From Rhodococcus ruber (lineage in GTDB: Bacteria; Actinomycetota; Actinomycetes; Mycobacteriales; Mycobacteriaceae), in assembly GCF_027270735.1 (NCBI RefSeq), contig NZ_JAPWIJ010000006.1, positions 124,001-188,000 of the forward strand: DNA of 64,000 bases, given 5' to 3'. Positions within the stretch are counted from its first letter, which is position 1; every line of letters begins with the position of its first letter. Under the pieces are notes generated by a model, which ran no database searches, was not told where the DNA came from, and saw only the letters and a program-made list of their open reading frames with translations. The position numbers and the translations under genes were made by a program. Positions 10,194-18,145 of the stretch are shown piece after piece.

Positions 10194-10397
10194 TCAGACG
10201 GCTGTGTTCAACGCTCGATCGATAATCCCCGTCAACGCCGCCACGATGCTGTCCCCGGTCACCACCGTGTACAGCACCGCCCCGAATGCCGCGGCCGCGA
10301 TGGTACCGATCGCGTACTCCGCCGTGGACATCCCGTCGTCCTCCACTGCCAACAGTGCGATTCGAGTCTTCAACTCCTGCAGTGCGTTCTCGATCAT
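10194..10397 (-). CDS. Flp-type pilin, DUF4244 (Rv3656c-like)
   Basis: A 67-residue small pilin. After a 22-residue leader there is a prepilin-peptidase-like site in DDGMSTAEYAIG, the G-x4-E-Y arrangement of Flp pilins. A long hydrophobic helix (TIAAAAFGAVLYTVV) follows, then a short amphipathic tail. In the mycobacterial order this is the Rv3656c position, between tadC and tadE. It is the likely structural subunit of the pilus. No prepilin peptidase gene lies in the operon, so processing would need an enzyme encoded elsewhere. Confidence 0.88.
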   Translation of the reverse strand: MIENALQELKTRIALLAVEDDGMSTAEYAIGTIAAAAFGAVLYTVVTGDSIVAALTGIIDRALNTAV

Positions 10398-10460
10398 CTC
10401 GATTCCCCTCCCTGTTCTCCGACGCGGCAGTTCCGCACCGGAAGATTGTCTGCGCGGCGG

Positions 10461-11033
10461 TCACAGCAGGCCGCCGCCCAGTACGTTGCCCGCCAGGCCG
10501 ATCACCACGGGGATGATCCCGAGACAGATGAAGGCAGGCAGAAAGCACAGTCCCAGCGGCCCGCTGATCAGAACGCCCGCGCGTTCGGCCGCAGCGGCCG
10601 ACGTGTCCTCGGCGCGAGTTCGTTGTGTTGCAGCCAGTTCCGTCATCGCCGACGCCATGGACGAGCCTGCCCGAGCCGAACGACGTGCCATTCGCGCCAG
10701 TGCCTCGGTTTCCGGATCGTGCGCGACGGCGTCCCATGCGGTCTCGGCATCGGCACCGAGTTCGAGCAGATCGGCGGCCTTGCGCAACGCCATCCCGAAC
10801 GAGGCGGGAGCGGACTGCGCTGCGGCTGTAGCGGCCGTTGCTATCGGAAGCCCCGATCGCAAGCATGCGGCGAGCAGGTCGAATGTCGTCGCCACCGCGA
10901 GTGGATCGGGTCTCGAGGCATCGACAGTGTCGGCCTCGACGCGGCCATCGGCCGCATGTCTGCGCAGCCCGGTGCCAACCGAAGGCACAGCAACGAGCGC
11001 CGTCGCCACGCATAGGACTGCAGCCCACATCAT
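10461..11033 (-). CDS. tadC: TadC-like inner-membrane platform protein (T2SSF domain)
   Basis: 190 residues, Rv3657c-like. A hydrophobic N-terminal helix (AAVLCVATALVAVPSVG) is followed by a cytoplasmic type II secretion F domain. This contains the typical LLAACLRSGLPIATA start and ARMARRSARAGSSMASAM middle, and two C-terminal membrane helices (LGLCFLPAFICLGIIPVVIG). The first ATG at 11033 overlaps the tadB stop by ATGA. It is expected to pair with TadB as the platform on which the TadA ATPase works. Confidence 0.85.
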   Translation of the reverse strand: MMWAAVLCVATALVAVPSVGTGLRRHAADGRVEADTVDASRPDPLAVATTFDLLAACLRSGLPIATAATAAAQSAPASFGMALRKAADLLELGADAETAWDAVAHDPETEALARMARRSARAGSSMASAMTELAATQRTRAEDTSAAAAERAGVLISGPLGLCFLPAFICLGIIPVVIGLAGNVLGGGLL

Positions 11034-11809
11034 GTCGTCACCTTGCCGGTGATCGCGTCGGTCCACAGCAGGCCCGCGCAGCCGAGTGCCGTGCCGATAC
11101 ACAGCAGAATGCCGCCCACCCCACCGCCGAGCAGAATCTGCAGCGGGTTCGCACCCATCAGCTGCCCGAGCGCTACACCGAGGATCGGCAGTCCAGCCAG
11201 CACCAACGCCGTAGCCCGCGCACCGGCCAGCGACGCCTCGGTTCGTTCGCGAAACCGTCTGCGCCCCAGCATGTCGTCGCGAACAGCGTCGAGCAGTTCG
11301 GCGAGCGCGAGCCCGTGCTCGTCGGCTACGTGCCACGCTGCGGCCAGCCGTCCGAGCTCGGCGTCCAGCAGCGAATCGGCCGCGGCAATACCGTCGGCAG
11401 CCCTGCCGCCGAGCCTGGATCGCGATGCCGCGCCGCGTAGCGCAGCCGAAGCGATTCCGCCGCATTCGTCGGCCGCCACCGCGCTGGCCGTGGCGGGGTG
11501 AGATCCCACGCGAAGCTCACCGACGATGACCTCGACTCCGGTTGCCAACCACTGCAATTCGGTCGCTCGTCGATCACGCTCCAACCGCCGCCTGAAGCGC
11601 CTCCACCCGGTACCTCCCGCCAACCCCGCTGCGGCCACGGCCCAGACGCCGCCGAGCCACCACACCGCGACAGCCGCAACCAGTGCAGCGCAGCTCGGCA
11701 CCAGCCACCGCGGCACCGTCGATGCCCTGCGCTTCCCTTCAGCCAGTCCCCTGGAACCGTTCGGCCACAACAGAACTGCGACGGCGAAGAGCGTCAGCAT
11801 GACCGTCAT
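11030..11809 (-). CDS. tadB: TadB-like inner-membrane platform protein (T2SSF domain)
   Basis: 259 residues, Rv3658c-like. It has an N-terminal hydrophobic segment, a second pair of helices near residues 33-65, and a cytoplasmic domain starting ATELQWLATGVEVIVGELR. Its C-terminus has two strong membrane helices (ATALVLAGLPILGVALG and the GGVGGILLCIGTALGCAGLL region). The ATG at 11809 overlaps the tadA stop by four bases. Together with TadC it makes the membrane platform for pilus assembly. Confidence 0.85.
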   Translation of the reverse strand: MTVMLTLFAVAVLLWPNGSRGLAEGKRRASTVPRWLVPSCAALVAAVAVWWLGGVWAVAAAGLAGGTGWRRFRRRLERDRRATELQWLATGVEVIVGELRVGSHPATASAVAADECGGIASAALRGAASRSRLGGRAADGIAAADSLLDAELGRLAAAWHVADEHGLALAELLDAVRDDMLGRRRFRERTEASLAGARATALVLAGLPILGVALGQLMGANPLQILLGGGVGGILLCIGTALGCAGLLWTDAITGKVTT

Positions 11810-12990
11810 CGGGCATCGCCGCAGCGTCGGTCCAGCAGTTCGACCAGCCGACTCTCACCCGGCAGTGCGGGGCTGTCCACGGACCAGGCCGGCACGATGT
11901 GTACCCGTCCGGTCGAATCAACGTCGACCACCCCGATCTCACGCAGCCGTCGCGTACCGTCCGCGCTGCGATGAACGTGAAGCACCACCTGAACGGCCGC
12001 GGCGAGCTGACTGTGCAGCGCATCGCGTCCCATTCCGCCCAGCGCTGCAAGTGCTTCGAGACGCGCGGGCACTTCGGCGGGAGAGTTCGCATGGATCGTT
12101 CCGGCTCCGCCGTCGTGGCCGGTGTTGAGGGCCGTCATCAGGTCGATGACCTCGGCGCCGCGTACCTCCCCCATGACGAGCCGATCGGGGCGCATCCGCA
12201 GTGCTTGACGCACCAGCTGCCGCACCGATACCTCCCCCACCCCTTCGACATTGGGCGCACGAGCCACCAGACGCACCACATGCGGGTGCGTCGGAGCCAA
12301 CTCGGCCGCGTCCTCCACGCAGACGATCCGTTCGGCCGGATCCACCTCGCCCAGCAGCGCGGCAAGCAATGTGGTCTTTCCGGCGCCGGTACCGCCGACG
12401 ACCAGGAAAGCCAAGCGTCCGAACACGATCCGGCGCAACAGTTCGTATCCGCCATCGGTGACGGCACCGGATGCACGTAGTGCTGCGAGACCCTGGGTTG
12501 CCGGCCGCAACACCCGAAGCGACACGCACGTTCCACCACTGGCCACCGGTGCCAGCACAGCGTGCAGCCGGACGCCGAACACGTCCCGCCCCACTCCGGG
12601 CAGCCGACCGTCGACCCAGGGTTGCGCGTCGTCCAATCGGCGGCCGGCCGACAGCGCGAGCCGCTGCGCCAGCCGACGCACGGCAGATTCGTCGACGAAG
12701 CGAATGTCGGTGCGTTCGAGTCCGCGCCCACGATCGATCCATACCTGGTCCGGCGCGGTGACCAGAACATCTGTCACTCCGGGTTCGGACAGCAGCGGCT
12801 CGAGCGGGCCCGCTCCGGTCAGCTCGGTCTGCAGAACACGAAGAGCTGCAAGCATATCCGTGTCGCCGATGACACCGCCCGCCTCGGCTCGGATGGCAGC
12901 GGCAAGGGTCGCCGGAACGGGAGCGGCGGCAGATACAGCAAGGCGATCACGGACGCGGTCCAACAGATCCGCAGTGACGACGGCGCTCAC
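11806..12990 (-). CDS. tadA: TadA/CpaF-type secretion ATPase
   Basis: Hexameric ATPase that powers pilus extension. 394 residues from a GTG at 12990, which overlaps the stop of the upstream ParA-like gene (GTGA). Longer in-frame readings are open upstream but overlap that gene. Motifs: N-terminal [17 protein letters not shown], Walker [14 protein letters not shown], an Asp box (VCVEDAAEL), Walker B-like [11 protein letters not shown] and His box [15 protein letters not shown]. These are all standard for the CpaF/TadA family. It is the Rv3659c counterpart. Confidence 0.92.
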   Translation of the reverse strand: MSAVVTADLLDRVRDRLAVSAAAPVPATLAAAIRAEAGGVIGDTDMLAALRVLQTELTGAGPLEPLLSEPGVTDVLVTAPDQVWIDRGRGLERTDIRFVDESAVRRLAQRLALSAGRRLDDAQPWVDGRLPGVGRDVFGVRLHAVLAPVASGGTCVSLRVLRPATQGLAALRASGAVTDGGYELLRRIVFGRLAFLVVGGTGAGKTTLLAALLGEVDPAERIVCVEDAAELAPTHPHVVRLVARAPNVEGVGEVSVRQLVRQALRMRPDRLVMGEVRGAEVIDLMTALNTGHDGGAGTIHANSPAEVPARLEALAALGGMGRDALHSQLAAAVQVVLHVHRSADGTRRLREIGVVDVDSTGRVHIVPAWSVDSPALPGESRLVELLDRRCGDAR

Positions 12991-14102
12991 GCCGCCCACC
13001 GCCGGGCGCCGGGCTTCTGCGCGAAGGTCTCCAGCACGCCACTCGCCGCTGCAGCCAAGGGAGAACGTCGACCGAGCACGAGTCCGCCCCGCTCGAGTCG
13101 CTCGGCCAATCCCGGCTCGGCACGCATCGACGTCAACAGCGGTAGATCGAGGGCGGCGGCAATGTCGTCGGCCCTCAGCCCGCCCGGTGCCGGCCCTCGA
13201 ACGACGACACCGACGTTGGCATTTCGATCTGCCACGTGCGCTGCGACCGCTTCCGCGGAGGTGACGGCGCGTAGCTCCGCCGGCAGCACCAACACGACGA
13301 GGTCCGCGGCGGCGTACAGAGCGTCGGAAATCTCGCCGGGATGACGCGGGACATCGCACACCACCAGATCGCCCGCTGCGCGTCCTGCGTCGAGCACAGC
13401 CGTCACAGCGACGGCAGTCAGCCCGATGCTCGGCCTCTCGGATCTGCCCAGGGCCAACACCGACAACCCGTCCCGCGAGGGCAGTGCACCATGCAAGGCG
13501 TCGGCCGATACACGTCCACCTTCGACAACCAACCCGGACCACCGCAGACCGGGCATGTTCTCCCAGCCGAGCAACAGATCGAGTCCACTGCCGTAGCGGT
13601 CGCCCTCCACGAGCAATGCACGCCGACCCGAGCGGCTACCGCTGAGAGCGAGCGCAGTAGCGAGCGTCGACGATCCCGCTCCGCCCCGCGCGCCGACCAC
13701 GGCGATGACGCCGCCATCTCCAGTCGGTGCCGACGCGGGCTCTCCGAGTACTCGAACGAGCGCGTCCTCGTCCGAGGGCAGTGAGATCACCTGTTCGGCC
13801 CCGAGGGCAGTCGCAGTTCGCCAGTCGTCGAGGGTGGGCGGCGCACCCGTGACCAGAATGACCCCCTCCCGCCGAGGGAATCCGTTCGACAATGCCGTCT
13901 CTGCGGACGAGAAATCGATCAGAATAATTCCGGTGCGATCCCAAATCGACCGCGTCGAACCGATACCGACCAGTAAGTTCTGCTCTTCCACAACACAATC
14001 CGCGGCTGCAGCGATTCGATACACGTCCTCGCGGAGGCCGCGAAGTTCGATCGACATCGTGACCGCAGGCTGTGCGCTTCGCTGTCGCGAGTCCGTTTCC
14101 AT
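12987..14102 (-). CDS. CpaE/Ssd-like ParA-family protein with a degenerate P-loop (Rv3660c-like)
   Basis: First gene of the tad operon; 371 residues. The N-terminal part looks like a receiver-type pseudo-domain (LLVGIGSTRS, IILIDFSS). The C-terminal part is a ParA/MinD fold beginning VIAVVGARGGAGSSTLATALAL. The deviant Walker A normally reads KGGxxGKT, but here it is RGGAGSST, so both lysines are missing. The M. tuberculosis counterpart Rv3660c was described as a septum-site-determining-like protein (Ssd); CpaE proteins elsewhere place pilus machinery at a pole. A localisation role is likely, while ATPase activity is doubtful. ATG start at 14102 without a clear ribosome site. Confidence 0.8.
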   Translation of the reverse strand: METDSRQRSAQPAVTMSIELRGLREDVYRIAAAADCVVEEQNLLVGIGSTRSIWDRTGIILIDFSSAETALSNGFPRREGVILVTGAPPTLDDWRTATALGAEQVISLPSDEDALVRVLGEPASAPTGDGGVIAVVGARGGAGSSTLATALALSGSRSGRRALLVEGDRYGSGLDLLLGWENMPGLRWSGLVVEGGRVSADALHGALPSRDGLSVLALGRSERPSIGLTAVAVTAVLDAGRAAGDLVVCDVPRHPGEISDALYAAADLVVLVLPAELRAVTSAEAVAAHVADRNANVGVVVRGPAPGGLRADDIAAALDLPLLTSMRAEPGLAERLERGGLVLGRRSPLAAAASGVLETFAQKPGARRWAA

Positions 14103-14216
14103 GCGCCAAGCCTGCGTGAGAATCTGCTCGAGATACGCGCGACTTGGGGAAATGTGGATAGATTCGGCCCTGTGGATGAATACCGGTACCCCTGTACCAA
14201 TTTTCGACCTAACCCA

Positions 14217-14315
14217 GAAAAGAGGACGACCCTCGCCAGGGGGGGAGGAGGCGAGGGTCGTCTGGTTCAGCCCCGGGGGGTCGGGCTGAACACCGCCCGG
14301 AATGAACCGGGCTCG
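14217..14315 (-). ncRNA. 6C small RNA (B11-like)
   Basis: Read on the minus strand there are three hairpins in a row. The first (14295-14312) has a 6-base stem. The second has a 9-base perfect stem (14265-14273 with 14283-14291) and a loop with six consecutive C. The third has a 13-base perfect stem (14225-14237 with 14250-14262) and a loop with seven consecutive C. CTCTTTTCTG follows the last stem, giving an intrinsic terminator. Two stem-loops with at least six C in each loop define the 6C RNA family. Its M. tuberculosis member B11 lies at the same place, between Rv3660c and Rv3661. C-rich loops pair with G-rich ribosome sites of target mRNAs. Ends are inferred. Confidence 0.87.
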
Positions 14316-14321
14316 TAGAAA

Positions 14322-14352
14322 ATACTACACCCGTGGACATCCTTGTTTGCAA
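14322..14352 (-). promoter_or_regulatory. Candidate promoter of the 6C RNA
   Basis: Minus-strand -10 TAGTAT at 14322-14327 and a -35-like TTGCAA at 14347-14352. The spacing is 19 bases, longer than the usual 17, so the -35 is tentative. A start about 7 bases past the -10 (near 14315) would place the first hairpin at the 5' end of the RNA. Confidence 0.45.
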
Positions 14353-14436
14353 GTTCAACCGTCGGATTTTCTGGATCGAGTTCGGCCGAGTCCCCCAGTG
14401 TCGCCGCGCAACATCCACCGGTCACCACCGGCCACT

Positions 14437-15282
14437 ATGGTGACAAACGTGACCCAGATCGCGAGCAACGACGACGCCCCCGCCGGCCGACGCCCAGCGC
14501 GCGTCGCGGCATTCTTCGACCTCGACAAAACGATCATCGCGAAGTCGAGCACGCTGGCATTCAGCAAGCCGTTCTTCGACCAAGGTCTGATCAACCGGCG
14601 GGCAGTGCTCAAGAGCAGCTACGCGCAGTTCCTTTTCCTGCTCTCCGGGGCCGATCACGACCAGATGGAACGTATGCGCGCCCACATCGCGAGCATGACA
14701 GCCGGTTGGGATGTGGAACAGGTACGCGCTGTCGTCGCGGAAACCCTGCACAACATCGTCGACCCCCTCGTGTTCGCCGAAGCGGCCGACCTCATCGCCG
14801 ACCACAAGCTCCGCGGACATGATGTCGTGATCGTCTCTGCATCCGGCGACGAAATCGTGCACCCCATCGCAGAACTGCTGGGGGCCGATCACAGCATGGC
14901 CACCACGATGGTGACCGTGGACGGCAAGTACATCGGCGAGGTCGACTTCTACTGCTACGGCGAGGGCAAGGTCGACGCCATGAACTCCCTGGCAGCGCAA
15001 CACGATTACGACCTGGGTTCGAGCTACGCGTATTCGGACTCGATCACCGACGTACCGATGCTCCGCGCTGTCGGGCACCCGACGGCCGTCAACCCCGATC
15101 GCGCACTACGCAAGGAAGCCGCGTCCAACGGATGGCCGATTCTCACGTTCTCCAACCCGGTCTCGCTGCGATCGCGTATCCAGACCCCGTCAGGCAAGAC
15201 CGTAGCGGTCAGTGCCGCAGCAAGTTTCAGCGCTCTTGCCGCAGGTGCGATCACCTACGGACTGTTTCGCAGAAAACGATGA
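14437..15282 (+). CDS. HAD-family phosphatase (SerB/CicA-like), C-terminal membrane anchor (Rv3661-like)
   Basis: 281 residues. HAD motif I is FFDLDKTIIAKSS, motif II is VSASGDEIV, and the C-terminal acid motif is YAYSDSITDVPML. This is the HAD-IB subfamily that includes phosphoserine phosphatase-like enzymes. The last 25 residues (VSAAASFSALAAGAITYGLF, then RRKR) form a probable membrane anchor. The ATG at 14437 is preferred; longer readings enter the 6C RNA locus. GTG at 14440 is an alternative. The substrate cannot be told from sequence. In M. tuberculosis the same gene (Rv3661) is likewise flanked by two small RNA genes. Confidence 0.8.
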   Translation: MVTNVTQIASNDDAPAGRRPARVAAFFDLDKTIIAKSSTLAFSKPFFDQGLINRRAVLKSSYAQFLFLLSGADHDQMERMRAHIASMTAGWDVEQVRAVVAETLHNIVDPLVFAEAADLIADHKLRGHDVVIVSASGDEIVHPIAELLGADHSMATTMVTVDGKYIGEVDFYCYGEGKVDAMNSLAAQHDYDLGSSYAYSDSITDVPMLRAVGHPTAVNPDRALRKEAASNGWPILTFSNPVSLRSRIQTPSGKTVAVSAAASFSALAAGAITYGLFRRKR

Positions 15283-15293
15283 GGGACAAACCC

Positions 15294-15322
15294 TTGATGT
15301 GAAGCGCGTCACGGGGTACAAA
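15294..15322 (+). promoter_or_regulatory. Promoter of the Ms1-like RNA
   Basis: TTGATG at 15294-15299 and TACAAA at 15317-15322, separated by exactly 17 bases. This is a sigma-A-like promoter starting 11 bases past the HAD gene stop. Predicted transcription start is about 15328. Confidence 0.6.
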
Positions 15323-15327
15323 GGACG

Positions 15328-15632
15328 TACGGAAGAACGCAAGGCCAAGAACGAATCGGAAGAGAAGATTCGCTCTCCCGACCGGGATTCCCAGCACGGA
15401 CACCGGCACCCACGCGGAGCTTGCCACCTAATGGCAGAAGCGCTGTGGGCCTGCGAAATTCGCCAATGATCAGCAAGAACCCTGCACCGGTTGCAGGGAT
15501 GACCTCATCACTGTCGAATCCTCGCCGAGGCCACGTGGTAGTCCATCACAGCCCACCTGTGCACGCTTGGTAACCAGGCGCTCCGTGCTAACGGGCGGCG
15601 ACGTCGACGCAAGTCGACATCGCCGCCCTTTT
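15328..15632 (+). ncRNA. Ms1/MTS2823-type 6S-like small RNA
   Basis: A gene-less stretch of about 305 bases between a well-spaced promoter (15294-15322) and a strong terminator (15593-15632). The predicted 5' end (15327-15333) can pair over 7 bases with 15582-15588, just before the terminator, closing the RNA into one long folded unit as in 6S-like RNAs. Position (after the Rv3661-like gene, before the Rv3662c-like gene), strand and length all match MTS2823/Ms1 of mycobacteria. That abundant RNA of about 300 nt binds RNA polymerase core lacking sigma. Primary-sequence identity could not be checked, so the call rests on location, size and architecture. Confidence 0.75.
15593..15632 (+). terminator. 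Intrinsic terminator of the Ms1-like RNA
   Basis: Stem of 16 bases (15593-15608 with 15613-15628) with a single C/A mismatch, a GCAA loop and four T after it. It ends ten bases before the stop of the convergent Rv3662c-like gene, so it can serve both strands. Confidence 0.85.
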
Positions 15633-15641
15633 ACGTGCTCA

Positions 15642-16388
15642 CTACTGCGCGGCCTCGGCAATCGAAGTCGCCTCTGCCGCACCGGCTTCGAATGCTCCGC
15701 AGCACAGAATCACCCAACTCCCGACGCCCGTCGCAGTGCCCTCGGCGAATCCCGCGGCACCGTCTCGGTACGCGTTCGCGCGACGCATCCAGCTCACCTC
15801 GGGCACGCCGAGGTTGTGCGGATCGAATCCCGAGGATGCCGCTACCAGCCGTGACGCAGCCCGCGCAACGATACCGTCGGCAGATCCGAAAGCTTTGAGC
15901 GTCAACAACTCACCGTGCACCACCGCCGCGATCACCGGGGCGGGTGCCGAGGTTCCGCCGGTCACCAGCTGAGCGAGCAGATCGAGTCGCTCGCCTACTC
16001 CTGCATCGCCGCGAGGACGACCGAGGGCGGAGGCGTCGTCGACGAGATCGGCAGCGGCCAACAAGTGCAGACGAGCAAGGGTCTGCAAGGGGGCGCGCTT
16101 CCAGGTCGACAGCGTGTTCTGCAGAGCATCACCGTCCAGGGCGGCGGCGACTCGGAGTGCACCGGCGAGGACGGGGTCGCCTTCTTCGCCGTCGCGGGGG
16201 AAATCCATCGACCCGCCCTCCAGCGTCGAGGACGAGCGAGCCGCACGCACTGCGGCCTCGGCTGCGTTGGCCGGCCAGCCGCGACGGTTGGCCTTGTGCC
16301 GATGCACCGCGCCCAGAGCGTCACGCGCACGTTCGGCGGAGTCGACAACTCCGGGCAGTTCCAACAGCGGGGCGAGGGGGTCCGTCAC
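15642..16388 (-). CDS. Conserved hypothetical protein (Rv3662c-like)
   Basis: 248 residues, soluble, alanine-rich and mostly helical. I do not know its function. Its N-terminal third holds SSSTLEGGSMDF, which resembles the S-x3-E-G motif of Fic-type N-terminal helices, but no HPFxxGNGR-type Fic catalytic motif is present, so this is not called a Fic protein. The C-terminal half has VVHGELLTLKAFGSADGIVARAA, with a histidine and glutamate that could be functional. It lies between the Ms1-like RNA and the dpp operon, as Rv3662c does. ATG start at 16388, 33 bases past the dppD stop, on the same strand as dpp. Confidence 0.7.
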   Translation of the reverse strand: MTDPLAPLLELPGVVDSAERARDALGAVHRHKANRRGWPANAAEAAVRAARSSSTLEGGSMDFPRDGEEGDPVLAGALRVAAALDGDALQNTLSTWKRAPLQTLARLHLLAAADLVDDASALGRPRGDAGVGERLDLLAQLVTGGTSAPAPVIAAVVHGELLTLKAFGSADGIVARAASRLVAASSGFDPHNLGVPEVSWMRRANAYRDGAAGFAEGTATGVGSWVILCCGAFEAGAAEATSIAEAAQ

Positions 16389-16420
16389 GACAGACGACGG
16401 TACCCCCTCGCTCCCTGCGC

Positions 16421-18145
16421 CTAAGCGCCCAGTTGTACCGAACCACCCGGGATAGCCGCGAGTAGCTTCTGCGTGTACTCCTGTTGCGGATTGTCGAACA
16501 CCGCATCGGTCGACGCTGCCTCGACGATCTCACCGCTACGCATCACCAACACGTCATCGGCGATCTGTCGGACCACCGCCAGATCGTGGGTGATGAACAG
16601 GTAGGTCAGGCCCAGTTCTGCCTGCAGATCGTTCAGCAGAGCCAGAATCTGTGCCTGGACCAACACATCCAGAGCAGACACCGCCTCGTCGCAGATGACC
16701 ATTTCGGGCTCGAGCGCCAGAGCACGTGCGATCGCCACGCGCTGCCGTTGACCACCGGACAACTCGTTGGGGAATCGACGCATCACAGACGACGGCAAGG
16801 CCACCTTGTCCAGCAGATCCCGCACTCTGGCTTCACGTTCGGACTTCGAGCCCACCTTGTGCGTCCGCAGCGGCTCCTCGATCGTACTGAAGATCGAGTA
16901 CATCGGATCGAGAGTGCCGTACGGGTTCTGAAAAATGGGCTGGACTCGACGACGGAACGCAAACGCATCCTTGTTGTTCAACCCGGCGACGTCGCGACCG
17001 TCGAACTTCACAGAACCTGCGGTAGGGGCCAACAAACCCAAAACCATCTGCGCGACAGTCGACTTGCCGGATCCGGATTCTCCGACGATGGCCGTGGTCG
17101 TGCCTCGTTCGACACCGAACGAGACATCGTTGACGGCGGTGAAGACGGACGATTTGAACGGGTTTCCGCCCCGGAGCTTGAACTCCTTGGTCAGACCCTC
17201 GACAACCAACACGGTGTCGGTAGCAGGCTCGAACCCCGAGTTCGCCGATTCCTCGGCGACGGCCTCGACCGCTACTTCCTTGGCTTGTTCGACTATCTCC
17301 TTGCGCAAGACCGAGGACTTCAATCGCTTCGACGCCAGAGATGGAGCCGCTGACACCAATTTCCTGGTGTAAGGATGCTGCGGGTCCTGCAAGATCTCCA
17401 GTGCCGGACCGGACTCCACGATCCGACCCTTGCTCATCACGACGAGGTGCTCTGCTCGTTCGGCGGCAAGTCCGAGGTCGTGAGTGATCAGCAATACTGC
17501 GGTGCCGAGTTCCTTCGTCAGACCCTCGAGGTGGTCGAGGATCTGCCGCTGAACGGTCACGTCGAGTGCCGATGTCGGCTCGTCCGCAATCAACAGCTTG
17601 GGCCGCGCGGACAGCCCGATCGCGATGAGCGCGCGCTGACGCATGCCGCCGGAGAACTCGTGCGGGTACTGATTGACGCGCTTCTCGGAATCGCCGAGCC
17701 CGGCTTCTTCCAACAGCTCGACTGCGCGTACGCGGGCAGCCTTCCCCTTGGCAATACCGTTGGCGGCCAACGCTTCCTCGATCTGGAATCCGATCTTCCA
17801 CACCGGGTTCAGATTCGACATCGGGTCCTGAGGAACCAGGCCGATCCGACTTCCGCGAATGTCGACGAAGTCCTTCTCCTTCGCCTGCGCCAGGTCGCGA
17901 CCCTCGAACAGGATGCGACCCGCCGTTACCTTTCCGGTTCCGGGCAGCAGGTTGATGATCGAGTGAGCGGTGGTCGACTTACCCGAGCCCGATTCACCCA
18001 CGATCGCTACCGTCTGTCCCGGGTAGACCGTCAGAGAAACGCCACGGACGGCAGGAACAGGGCCGGAATTGGATGTGAACGACACTTCGAGATCTTGGAT
18101 GTCGAGCAGAGGTTGCTCCACTGCGACGCCTTGGCGGTCGGTCAT
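16421..18145 (-). CDS. dppD: Peptide ABC transporter, fused double ATPase
   Basis: 574 residues with two complete ABC ATPase domains in one chain (the DppD-DppF fusion seen in Rv3663c). Domain 1: Walker A GESGSGKSTTAHS, signature FSGGMRQRALIA, Walker B LLIADEPTSALD. Domain 2, from about residue 310: Walker A GESGSGKSTVAQM, signature LSGGQRQRVAIA, Walker B MVICDEAVSALD. In domain 2 the usual DEPTS reads DEAVS, but the catalytic glutamate is kept. The start ATG at 18145 overlaps the dppC stop (ATGA). It energises di-/oligopeptide import through DppB/DppC. Confidence 0.93.
   Translation of the reverse strand: MTDRQGVAVEQPLLDIQDLEVSFTSNSGPVPAVRGVSLTVYPGQTVAIVGESGSGKSTTAHSIINLLPGTGKVTAGRILFEGRDLAQAKEKDFVDIRGSRIGLVPQDPMSNLNPVWKIGFQIEEALAANGIAKGKAARVRAVELLEEAGLGDSEKRVNQYPHEFSGGMRQRALIAIGLSARPKLLIADEPTSALDVTVQRQILDHLEGLTKELGTAVLLITHDLGLAAERAEHLVVMSKGRIVESGPALEILQDPQHPYTRKLVSAAPSLASKRLKSSVLRKEIVEQAKEVAVEAVAEESANSGFEPATDTVLVVEGLTKEFKLRGGNPFKSSVFTAVNDVSFGVERGTTTAIVGESGSGKSTVAQMVLGLLAPTAGSVKFDGRDVAGLNNKDAFAFRRRVQPIFQNPYGTLDPMYSIFSTIEEPLRTHKVGSKSEREARVRDLLDKVALPSSVMRRFPNELSGGQRQRVAIARALALEPEMVICDEAVSALDVLVQAQILALLNDLQAELGLTYLFITHDLAVVRQIADDVLVMRSGEIVEAASTDAVFDNPQQEYTQKLLAAIPGGSVQLGA

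Noticed and set aside
14302..14436. N-terminal extension of the HAD gene
   Set aside because: It would run into the 6C RNA promoter region and adds a proline/arginine-rich head not expected in the family.
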